Assembly: GCF_007845675.1 (NCBI RefSeq) | Contig: NZ_VOBR01000047.1 | Location: 1 to 38,157, forward strand | Length of the DNA: 38,157 bases | Source: Lentzea tibetensis | GTDB taxonomy: Bacteria > Actinomycetota > Actinomycetes > Mycobacteriales > Pseudonocardiaceae | Direction of reading: 5' to 3' | In this document: one piece after another, positions 31,164 to 38,157 of the stretch | How the letters are laid out: every line of letters starts with the position of its first letter | Position numbering within the stretch: position 1 is the first letter of the stretch | Notes under the pieces: generated by a model | Database searches by the model: none | Told to the model about the DNA's origin: nothing | The model's input: the letters and a program-made list of their open reading frames with translations, nothing else | Translations under genes and position numbers: made by a program

Positions 31164-33761
31164 GTGTCCGAGCCGAAGCCGTTGAACCCGACAGAGCAAG
31201 ACGCTCTGGTGAAGCAGATCGGCCTGACCCTGATGCGCGCCGCCCCGGAGGACTGGCGTCAGGTCGTCGCCGAGTACCGCGCAACCGGCAGGTACTTCGA
31301 GTTGGCCGCGGAGCTGAAGCTCGCGGACGGCTCGGTGCACGGCTGGGCGCCGCCGCAGGACGTCGCCGCGCTGTTCGCCCGCTTGCGCGCGGGCATGCAC
31401 CGCGAGGGTCGCGGCAGCTGGAGCAACGCCCGCTACCAGCTCGACCACCCGTCCAGCTACAACCTGGACTTCGACCGGGCCGAGCCCAAGTGGCAGACGC
31501 CCCCGCCGCAGCAGGCGTACGTCGACGAGATGCGCTTCTTCCCGCGCGTCGAGGAGAACGTGCCGGACTGGCTGCGCCGCAGGCTGGGGCCACCGCCTCC
31601 GCAGCAGCCGCCGCCTCCGCCGCCCCAGCAGGCACCGCCGCAGCGCGGGTTCCGCACCGCCCGCGTGTTCGACGGCGCCGGACCGAACGGCCGCCCGTCG
31701 GTCAACCGCCCGCCGGTGCCGGAGCACGAGCTGCAGCAGCTGCTCGACTACCTGGACGACGCGCCGGTCGCGGTCAGCGGCCGCGGCTTCGACGCGGACG
31801 TGCTCGCCGCCGACGCACCGCAGGTCGTGCCCGCCGGTTTCCAGACCGACGGCCACTGGATCTGGCCCGCCGCGGTCAGCTACTACCTGCGCGCCTACGG
31901 CGTTCCGCCGGAGGCCGAGCTGGTCGAACGAGTCAGATCGGCCGACTTCGAACTGCCCGAGGTGCCGGAGGACGCGAGGCTCGCCGCCGCGGCCAACCTC
32001 GGTGCCCCGGCCGCGCCTCCCGGCACCCAGCTGCCCGTCGCCGTGCTCCCGGCCGCCGAAGCCGACGAGCCCGACGAGCAGCCTGCCGAGGCCGGCGCGA
32101 CGCAGCTGTTCGAACCCGTCGAGGTCGAGCCCGAGCCGCAGGACGACGTCGCCGAGGACACCTCGCCCGACGAGCTCACCGAGACGGTGGAGGACCTCGT
32201 CGAACCCGCGCAGGAACCCGAGGAGCTCACCGACCGGACCGTCGTGGTCGGGCCGGTCGAGGACACCGCCAACCTGCCCGCCGTCGACGAACCCCAAGGA
32301 CCGCCTTATCGGGTGACTTTCGACGAGGACGGCGTCCCCGATCAGGTGGACGACCGGCGCCTGCGCGAGACCTACATGGACGGCATGGACCTGTTCGCGC
32401 CGCACGCGGACGAGCGTCCGCGTGTGGAAGCCGTGCAGGAGACCATGGCGTGGTCTCCCGACCAGGAGCACGACACCGCCGAGCAGGACGTCGTCCAGGA
32501 GACGATGGCGTGGTCCCCGGACGAGGTCGAGGAACGCCCGCAGCCAGACCCGGTGCAGGACACCATGGCCTGGTCCCCTGACCTGACCGAGGAACGCCCG
32601 CTGCCGGATCCCGTCCAGGACACGATGGCCTGGTCGCCCGAGCAGACCGAGGAACGGCCGCGGCCGGACGCGGTGCAGGACACCGCGGCGTGGTCGCCCG
32701 ACCTGTCGGACGACACCGCTCAGCAGGACGCCATCCAGGACACGATGGCCTGGAGCCCGGTGCTCGACGAGCCGGAGCCGGAGACCGCCGCCGAGCTCAC
32801 CGAGGAGCACCCGGTCGTCGAAGCCGACGAGCCGGACCTCGCCGAGCCGGAGCTGATCCCCACCACCGGGCACTTCGACGTGGCCGCGGACCTGCGCGAC
32901 CACACGACAGAGTTCGACGCGGTCGTCGAGCAGCAGCCCGAACCGGAACCCGAGCCGGAGCCCGAACCCCGCCAGGTCTCCTCCGAGGAGGAGACCAAGA
33001 TCGTCGGCACGCGCCGCGCGCTCGACGACCTCGCGGTCCCGCAGGGCGCGTACCGGATCGGCGGCGAGCCGTCGGACCGGACGTGGCACGTGCAGCTGGA
33101 CGGCGACGCGTGGCAGGTCGCCTGGTTCGACCACGGCCCGAAGCACGCGCAGCGGTTCGAACGGGTCGAGGACGCGTCCGCGTACCTCATCGGCAAGCTC
33201 GTCCTCGGCAACTTCCGCAACGTGCCGAGGCCGCCGCCCCCGCGTCCGCAACCGCCGGCGACCAACGGCTTCCGCGAGGAGCCGCGCCGCCCGGTCCTGC
33301 CGCCGCGCCCGCCCGAGCCGGTGGCGCCCGTCGCGCCGCCTGCCGCACCTCCGCTCGCCGTGCCACCGCCCGTGCGGCAGGAGGAGCAGCCCGCCAAGCG
33401 GTCGTGGCCGATCTCGCCGATGAACGGTGAGCCGCCGCTGACGTTGTTCCGCCACAAGCAGATGTTCGAGCTGCCCGCGGGCACCGAGGTCGACCGGTAC
33501 GGCGACCCGACCGGCAACCTCGCCTACGTGGCGGGCACGCCGTTCCCCGAGCGGTCGCTCGTGCCGTCGTGGGTCAAGCGGCCGTACCGCGTGTACCGGC
33601 TGCGCAGGCCCGTCGAGGTGCTGACGGGTGTCGCGGTGCCGTGGTTCGAGCAGCCCGGTGGCGGCACGGCCTACCTGTTCCCCAAGTCGCTGGAGGACAT
33701 GGTCGCCGACGGCGCGCTGGTCGAGATCACGGCCGACGTCCACTCGATGCCCAAGCAGTAG
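31164..33761 (+). CDS. Multidomain protein with C-terminal TNT (NADase) domain
   Basis: This 865-residue protein has no signal peptide. Residues 1-135 resemble the YezG/DUF600 immunity family (EDWRQVVAEYRATGRYFE, SWSNARYQLD, FFPR). A Pro-rich linker follows; then QTDGHWIWPAAVSYYLRAYG (about 227-246), a long acidic disordered region (270-600) with six 20-residue repeats, a small domain (about 628-690; DRTWHVQLDGDAWQVAWF), a second Pro-rich linker, and a TNT domain (about 755-862; LPAGTEVDRYGDPTGN, YRVYRL, WFEQPGGGTAYL). TNT domains are NAD+ glycohydrolases named after the CpnT toxin; the Arg in VDRYG and Gln in EQPGGG correspond to conserved residues. No neighbouring gene looks like a separate immunity factor. 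The GTG at 31164 has GAGAGAAG 8 bases upstream. Confidence 0.85.
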   Translation: MSEPKPLNPTEQDALVKQIGLTLMRAAPEDWRQVVAEYRATGRYFELAAELKLADGSVHGWAPPQDVAALFARLRAGMHREGRGSWSNARYQLDHPSSYNLDFDRAEPKWQTPPPQQAYVDEMRFFPRVEENVPDWLRRRLGPPPPQQPPPPPPQQAPPQRGFRTARVFDGAGPNGRPSVNRPPVPEHELQQLLDYLDDAPVAVSGRGFDADVLAADAPQVVPAGFQTDGHWIWPAAVSYYLRAYGVPPEAELVERVRSADFELPEVPEDARLAAAANLGAPAAPPGTQLPVAVLPAAEADEPDEQPAEAGATQLFEPVEVEPEPQDDVAEDTSPDELTETVEDLVEPAQEPEELTDRTVVVGPVEDTANLPAVDEPQGPPYRVTFDEDGVPDQVDDRRLRETYMDGMDLFAPHADERPRVEAVQETMAWSPDQEHDTAEQDVVQETMAWSPDEVEERPQPDPVQDTMAWSPDLTEERPLPDPVQDTMAWSPEQTEERPRPDAVQDTAAWSPDLSDDTAQQDAIQDTMAWSPVLDEPEPETAAELTEEHPVVEADEPDLAEPELIPTTGHFDVAADLRDHTTEFDAVVEQQPEPEPEPEPEPRQVSSEEETKIVGTRRALDDLAVPQGAYRIGGEPSDRTWHVQLDGDAWQVAWFDHGPKHAQRFERVEDASAYLIGKLVLGNFRNVPRPPPPRPQPPATNGFREEPRRPVLPPRPPEPVAPVAPPAAPPLAVPPPVRQEEQPAKRSWPISPMNGEPPLTLFRHKQMFELPAGTEVDRYGDPTGNLAYVAGTPFPERSLVPSWVKRPYRVYRLRRPVEVLTGVAVPWFEQPGGGTAYLFPKSLEDMVADGALVEITADVHSMPKQ
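32433..32792 (+). repeat. Six in-frame 60-bp repeats in the TNT gene
   Basis: Units begin at 32433, 32493, 32553, 32613, 32673 and 32733. Each encodes V/IQ(D/E)T(M/A)AWSP followed by about 11 acidic, variable residues; the sixth is diverged after WSP. The exact 60-base period indicates recent tandem duplication. Confidence 0.9.
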
Positions 33762-33806
33762 CCGCACGACAAGCCCAGCCGCAACGAGCTCAGCCGCAAC
33801 GTGAAG

Positions 33807-33846
33807 CAGGGGTCCCCGCCAGGGGGACCCCTGATTTCATTTTTCC
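33807..33846 (+). terminator. Terminator of the TNT gene
   Basis: CAGGGGTCCCC (33807-33817) pairs with GGGGACCCCTG (33823-33833) with a 5-base loop, followed by ATTTCATTTTT. Confidence 0.88.
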
Positions 33847-33954
33847 ACGCGACACCGACAATTTCGGGCCGCCGGCGGGAGTTGTCCACAGGTTCGGGGT
33901 TGCAGGCCCGAACTATCCACAGGCCCGAGCTGTGCACAGCCAGAGCCGTGCACA
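33841..33954 (+). other. Cluster of DnaA-box-like sequences
   Basis: TTGTCCACA (33882-33890) is a perfect actinobacterial DnaA box. Related nonamers in the same direction are TTTTCCACG (33841), CTATCCACA (33913), CTGTGCACA (33930) and CCGTGCACA (33946). The last three are spaced 16-17 bp apart. A GTTCGGG/CCCGAAC inverted repeat (33892-33898, 33907-33913) lies between the second and third. The region is between two convergent genes, so it is not a promoter. No dnaA, dnaN or other origin gene is in the window. Confidence 0.5.
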
Positions 33955-33979
33955 GGCCCAACGAGCCCGCGGCAGTTTC

Positions 33980-34573
33980 CTACTCGACCACGAGCCCGTA
34001 GGCGGCGGCGAACGCGACAGCCGTCTCGAGATCCACCCGAGCCCCACCCAACTGGGCCTGCCGCAAAGCGTTGGCGTCCAACCGCGCCCCGCGCAGATCA
34101 GCCCCGGCCAGCTTGGCCCCGAGCAGCCGCGCCCCACCGAGGTCGGCCTCCCGCAGATCGGTCCCGCTCAGATCGGCGTGCTCCAGGTTGGTCTCGCGCA
34201 ACCGCTGCCCCCGCAACGACAGCTTCTGCAGCGGAGCCCGCACGAAGCTCGCGAGCGTGAAGTCCGTCTCGACGAAGGAGATCGGCCGCAGCCGGCAGTC
34301 GACGAACATCGACCCCATCAGGCTGCACGACGAGAACGAGGTCCCACCCAGCGTGGTCTCCACGAACTTGCACGACCGGAACGCGGTGGCGGTGTGCGAC
34401 GACTCGCCCAGGTCGGCGCGCGTGAAGTCGCACTCGGTGAAGGTGCAGTTGGACGTGACGAGCTCGCGCAGGTCGGCGTCCGTGAAATCGCAGTTCACGA
34501 AGGACCGCTGCTCCCACTTCTCCCCTGGCAGCACGGCATCGGAGTAGTCCTCGTCGATGATGTCCACGGTCAC
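33980..34573 (-). CDS. Pentapeptide-repeat protein
   Basis: This 197-residue protein consists almost entirely of A(D/N)LXX-type pentapeptide repeats, interrupted near the middle: CDFTDADLRE, CDFTRADLGE (about 30-60), then SSCSLMGSMFVDCRL and NLEHADLSGTDLREADLGG with ADLRGARLDANALRQA at the end. Such repeats form a right-handed quadrilateral beta helix. Some members mimic DNA and protect gyrase (MfpA, Qnr), but this is not diagnostic. The GTG at 34573 is used; a GTG at 34567 is the alternative. No ribosome site is visible. It is divergent from mdh, 84 bases away. Confidence 0.85.
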   Translation of the reverse strand: MTVDIIDEDYSDAVLPGEKWEQRSFVNCDFTDADLRELVTSNCTFTECDFTRADLGESSHTATAFRSCKFVETTLGGTSFSSCSLMGSMFVDCRLRPISFVETDFTLASFVRAPLQKLSLRGQRLRETNLEHADLSGTDLREADLGGARLLGAKLAGADLRGARLDANALRQAQLGGARVDLETAVAFAAAYGLVVE

Positions 34574-34597
34574 ACTCTGGCACCGTCCACCTGTTGG

Positions 34598-35638
<1,041 letters not shown>

Positions 35639-35641
35639 TCC

Positions 35642-36457
35642 GTGCGGATCAACTGGCCAGTTCCAGACCCGGAGCTCCCGGCAGGCGTGCACCCCGCGCT
35701 CGCTGACGCCGCCCGTGCGGCGTCAGCGGCGTACGGGCGCGCCCGTCAGCTCCACACGCGTCTGGAGCTGCGCGAGGAAGTGGCCGACGGCGCGGACGGC
35801 ACGCCGACCATGCGCGTGGACCGGATCGTCGAGGACGCGATCCTCGACTCCATCCACCGCAACAAGGTGAACCTGCTGTCGGAAGAAGCGGGCTTCGTCG
35901 ACAACGGCTCCGCGCTCACGCTCGTGATCGACCCCGTCGACGGCTCCGCGAACGCCGCGTTCGGCGTCCCGCTGTCGTGCTTCGCCGGCGCGGTCGTCGA
36001 GGACGGCAAGCCGACCGAAGCGCTCACGACGTGGTTCGACACCGGCCGCGCGTGGTGGGCCCGCACCGGTGAGCCGACACCGTTCCGCACGACCGGGCGC
36101 ACGACGCTCGACGGCGCCGCGGTGTGCTTGATGCGTCCCAAGCGGGGCACGGAGGAAGCGTGGGCGCGCGTGGCGAGCCGCGCGGACCGGATTCGCGTCC
36201 TGTGCACGACCTGCCTCGAGACGATGCTCGTCGCCGAGGGAACGGTGGACGCCTTCGCCGACGTCGGCTCGGACACCCACCGCATCATGGACCTCGCGAC
36301 CGCGATCGTGACGGTGCCCGCCGCCGGTGGTGTGCTCGTGGACCTCAACGGCCGTCCGTTCGACTTCGAACCGGACCTCAGCCGACGCTGGTCAGGGGTG
36401 GCGGCAGCGACTCCTCAGCTGGCTGAGGAGCTGATCGCGACGGTGCTGCGGCCCTAA
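35642..36457 (+). CDS. Inositol monophosphatase family protein
   Basis: This 271-residue protein is a Mg2+-dependent sugar phosphatase of the IMPase fold. Metal-binding motifs are SEEAG (E81, E82), DPVDGSANA (D97, D100) and the C-terminal THRIMDLATA (standard WDxAA replaced by IMDLA). The metal set appears intact. Substrate could be inositol phosphate, histidinol phosphate or NADP; the sequence does not decide. The GTG at 35642 lies three bases after the mdh stop, so the two are one unit. A perfect 12-bp hairpin lies inside the coding start (35701-35728). The stop overlaps the convergent DUF1918 gene by 4 bases. Confidence 0.87.
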   Translation: MRINWPVPDPELPAGVHPALADAARAASAAYGRARQLHTRLELREEVADGADGTPTMRVDRIVEDAILDSIHRNKVNLLSEEAGFVDNGSALTLVIDPVDGSANAAFGVPLSCFAGAVVEDGKPTEALTTWFDTGRAWWARTGEPTPFRTTGRTTLDGAAVCLMRPKRGTEEAWARVASRADRIRVLCTTCLETMLVAEGTVDAFADVGSDTHRIMDLATAIVTVPAAGGVLVDLNGRPFDFEPDLSRRWSGVAAATPQLAEELIATVLRP

Positions 36458-36645
36458 TCGGCCGCGCGCGGTTCGACGATGCAGTCGGGACCGGGGAACA
36501 CCAGTCCTTCGTGTCCGTCGGAGAAGCGGACGAGATAGGGCGGCGCGCCGTCGGAGCCGCGAACCTCGAGGATCTCGCCCAGGCGTTCCTCGATGCCCAC
36601 AGTCCGACTGTGGACGTGCAGCCTGTCGCCAACTGTTGCGTGCAT
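36454..36645 (-). CDS. DUF1918 domain protein
   Basis: This 63-residue protein is a full DUF1918 (VGDRLHVHSRTVG, GEILEVRGSDGAPPYLVRF, DGHEGLVFPGPD). It is a small beta-rich cytoplasmic protein of unknown function common in actinomycetes. The ATG at 36645 has GGAGGTGA upstream; that ribosome site lies inside one arm of the inverted repeat at 36652-36689, which also spans a -10-like TAGTCT. Confidence 0.9.
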   Translation of the reverse strand: MHATVGDRLHVHSRTVGIEERLGEILEVRGSDGAPPYLVRFSDGHEGLVFPGPDCIVEPRAAD

Positions 36646-36651
36646 TACGTC

Positions 36652-36689
36652 ACCTCCGGTGGGTCCAAGACTAGGACGCCACCGGAGGT
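36652..36689 (-). promoter_or_regulatory. Inverted repeat spanning the DUF1918 -10 and ribosome site
   Basis: ACCTCCGGTGG (36652-36662) and CCACCGGAGGT (36679-36689) are perfect 11-bp arms, with inner GTCC/GGAC pairs (36663-36666, 36674-36677). On the minus strand a -10-like TAGTCT (36673-36668) lies in the centre and the proximal arm contains the GGAGGT ribosome site. It could be an operator or an RNA hairpin hiding the ribosome site. Confidence 0.55.
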
Positions 36690-36701
36690 CAGCAACAGGT
36701 G

Positions 36702-37079
36702 TCAGCCTGCGCAGGCTTGGCTGACTTTCGCGACGAGATCAGCCTTCTGCTGCACCCAGTCCGCGGCCGAGCTGACGTTGCCCATGCCCTTCGCGGCCTC
36801 TTCCAGCGCGGTCTTCACCTGCTGGTCGGGCGACTGCGCGGCGAGCTTCTCCAGCTCCTCGGCCTTGGCCTTGGTGTCCTCGAGCGCCTTCTGCGGGTCA
36901 CTCATGTCCGGGGTCCACGCCAGCAGCCCGACGGCGTCGGCGCAGGCCTTCGCCTTGTCGATGCCCTGGCTGACCTGGTTGGCCTTGTCGGACGCTTCGT
37001 TGAGGGCGTCGCAGCCGGTCACCCCACCGGCCACCCCGAGCGCCATGGCCAGTGCTACCAGTGGACGAGCTACGCGCAT
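36702..37079 (-). CDS. Small lipoprotein, hypothetical
   Basis: This 125-residue lipoprotein has a signal peptide with lipobox VTGC (Cys near 25), so the mature protein is tethered to the outer face of the membrane. The rest is helical and charged (KALEDTKAKAEELEKLAAQ is coiled-coil-like), with two further cysteines (ACAD, QACAG) that could pair. AAAGGAG lies six bases before the ATG. The ATG overlaps the stop of the upstream ABC gene (TGATG), so the pair is co-translated. Function unknown. Confidence 0.8.
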   Translation of the reverse strand: MRVARPLVALAMALGVAGGVTGCDALNEASDKANQVSQGIDKAKACADAVGLLAWTPDMSDPQKALEDTKAKAEELEKLAAQSPDQQVKTALEEAAKGMGNVSSAADWVQQKADLVAKVSQACAG

Positions 37080-37804
37080 CAATGTCTCCTTTGCCCGAAT
37101 GTTTCCACCGACTCTACCGACTTGCGTGCGTACAAACGGCGGATCACGTCGTCGATCACCGGTTCGACCACGGCGAGGTCGTGGACCTCGACGTGCCGCA
37201 CCACCTCGGTGATCAGCGCGGCCGCGGTGGTGTCGGCACGCCGGAACGTGAGGTGGTGGCGCAGCCCTCCCGCCTCGCTGCGCACCTCTGTGACGCCTGG
37301 CAGCTCCGGGAGGTTGAGTGGTTCGCGCAGATCGATGACCAGCACGCGTTCCGGCGTGACCTCCGCGCGCAGCTCGGCGAGCGGGCCGTCGGCGAGCACC
37401 GTGCCGTGGTCGATCACCATCAGCCGCGGGCACAGCCGTTCGATGTCGTCCAGGTCGTGCGTGGTCAGCAGGAGCGTCGTGCCCTTCTGGTTGAGGCCGG
37501 CCAGGAACTCCCGCAGCCGCTCCTTGGAGTGCAGGTCGAGCCCGATCGTCGGCTCGTCGAGCACCAGCAGCTCCGGCGCGTGCAGCAGCGCCGCGGTGAC
37601 CTCGCCGCGCATCCGCTGCCCCAGCGACAGCTGGCGCACCGGGGTGTCCAGGAACGGCGCCATGTCGAGCAGGTCGACGCACTCGTCGAGCCGCTTCCGG
37701 TGATCCGCCAGGGAAACCCGGTAGATCGACCGCAGCAACGCGAAGCTGTCCCGCAGCGGCAGGTCCCACCACAGCTGACTGCGCTGCCCGCACACGATCC
37801 ACAT
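37079..37804 (-). pseudogene. ABC transporter ATP-binding protein, N-terminally truncated
   Basis: The reading frame starts only at the Q-loop (VCGQRSQLWWDLP) and lacks the Walker A and the whole first half of the nucleotide-binding domain. The remaining part is intact: ABC signature LSLGQ (59-63), Walker B LLVLDEP (79-85), switch His (LLTTHD, H116) and a C-terminal regulatory region, resembling ABC-2-type daunorubicin/YhaQ-like exporters (COG4586 type). Sequence upstream of about 37803 no longer resembles an ABC protein and leads into an IS110-like end. Insertion of the element is the likely cause. The fragment cannot bind ATP normally, so it is probably dead. The other half may lie beyond the window. 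Confidence 0.75.
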
Positions 37805-38056
37805 AAGAAGTGGTGGACGGAGTCGATTCTACCAGGGGAAACGGCCTGTTTCATGATCGAGTAACTGTGTGCGTTGCCGTGTGGGTCGGCCCACGGTTTG
37901 CAGGCCCAGGAGCAGCGACAACGGTGTGTAGACCGAGCGGCATTGCCCCCCGCATGAGTGCTCTTGGGGTGAGCGGCGCAAGATCGACATGGGCGGCACG
38001 GCCAAATCGACGATGAACCGCCCCACCTCGCGAAAGACATCCCAGGAGCTTGAATG
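37805..38056 (-). other. Non-coding end of an IS110-like element
   Basis: These 252 bases lie between the transposase stop and the ABC breakpoint. No gene is supported. The stretch has partial direct repeats near 37978-38013 (minus strand GTCGAT followed by TGGCCGTGCCGC and by CTTGCGCCGC). IS110/IS1111 elements encode a structured guide (bridge) RNA in a non-coding end. In the IS1111 group it lies downstream of the transposase, as this region does. Which group this element belongs to is not decided. Confidence 0.35.
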
Positions 38057-38157
38057 TCAAGCAGCAGCCTTCTCGACACGATGCGACCAGGCGGTCGCCT
38101 CGTCGTAGTGCGTGCGGGTTTTGAGGCAGCCATGCAGGATGCCGACGCACCGGTTGG
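38057..38157 (-). mobile_element. IS110-like transposase, C-terminal fragment
   Basis: On the minus strand, codons from 38155 to a TGA at 38059-38057 encode NRCVGILHGCLKTRTHYDE followed by ATAWSHRVEKAAA. The NRxVGILHGCLxxxTxYDE ending is typical of actinomycete IS110-family transposases. Only 32 residues are in the window; the remainder lies beyond base 38157. It reads toward the truncated ABC gene. Confidence 0.65.

Noticed and set aside
31089-33767. Minus-strand open frame covering the whole TNT gene
   Set aside because: Mirror frame of a certain gene; the translation is low-complexity Arg/Gly/Leu/Val.
33962-34573. Pentapeptide protein as a fluoroquinolone-resistance (Qnr/MfpA) gene
   Set aside because: Repeats are interrupted and no gyrase-specific signature can be seen; the fold alone does not support the function.
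37810-38016. Plus-strand small frame in the IS110-like end
   Set aside because: No ribosome site, odd composition, and it lies in the non-coding end of a mobile element.

Overview
The window is high-GC DNA with many GTG, TTG and CTG starts and frequent 1-4 base stop/start overlaps. It looks like the chromosome of an actinomycete. The gene content (DUF5336 and DUF6350 proteins beside sucCD and purNH, a LexA box of the TCGAAC-N4-GTTCGA type, an ImuA'-ImuB-DnaE2 mutasome, a SARP/AfsR regulator, a TNT-domain protein) suggests Pseudonocardiaceae (Lentzea, Saccharothrix, Actinosynnema or Amycolatopsis-like). The family assignment is inference.

Layout. 1-2098: a gene-poor stretch with a 12-bp tandem repeat, a secreted double-CHRD protein behind a candidate ECF sigma promoter, a strong terminator and a small cysteine-containing protein. 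2088-5849: an M23 metallopeptidase, an alpha/beta-hydrolase and a polytopic membrane protein. 6010-12746: sucC, sucD, DUF5336, DUF6350, purN and purH, the same order as Rv0951-Rv0957 of Mycobacterium tuberculosis (less Rv0953c); the M23 gene corresponds to Rv0950c. 12787-14759: three adjacent paralogues of a membrane-anchored extracellular protein. 14823-20565: a LexA-controlled mutagenic translesion synthesis operon, imuA'-imuB-(40-aa protein)-dnaE2. 20542-27624: two unrecognised membrane proteins, two TetR regulators each beside a divergent gene with a clear palindromic operator, a large AfsR-type SARP regulator with SARP-like direct repeats upstream, and a RibD/DHFR-like reductase. 27682-31046 (minus): a tightly coupled MFS transporter, DMT transporter, folD and DUF3017 operon. 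31164-33761: an 865-residue multidomain protein ending in a TNT (NAD+ glycohydrolase) domain. 33841-33954: a cluster of DnaA-box-like sequences between convergent genes. 33980-36645: a pentapeptide-repeat protein, malate dehydrogenase, an inositol-monophosphatase-like protein and DUF1918. 36702-38157: a lipoprotein, an ABC ATPase that has lost its N-terminal Walker A half, and the 3' end of an IS110-like transposase running off the window.

How it fits together. Much of the window is housekeeping: TCA cycle (sucCD, mdh), late purine synthesis (purN, purH) and one-carbon metabolism (folD). FolD makes the 10-formyl-THF used by both PurN and PurH. The SOS cassette is the inducible mutagenesis unit. 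The accessory parts are the TNT protein, the SARP regulator, the TetR pairs and the IS-disrupted ABC locus. The least explained points are the 40-aa protein inside the mutasome operon, the off-origin DnaA-box cluster, the SARP-type repeats, and the possible guide-RNA end of the IS110-like element.
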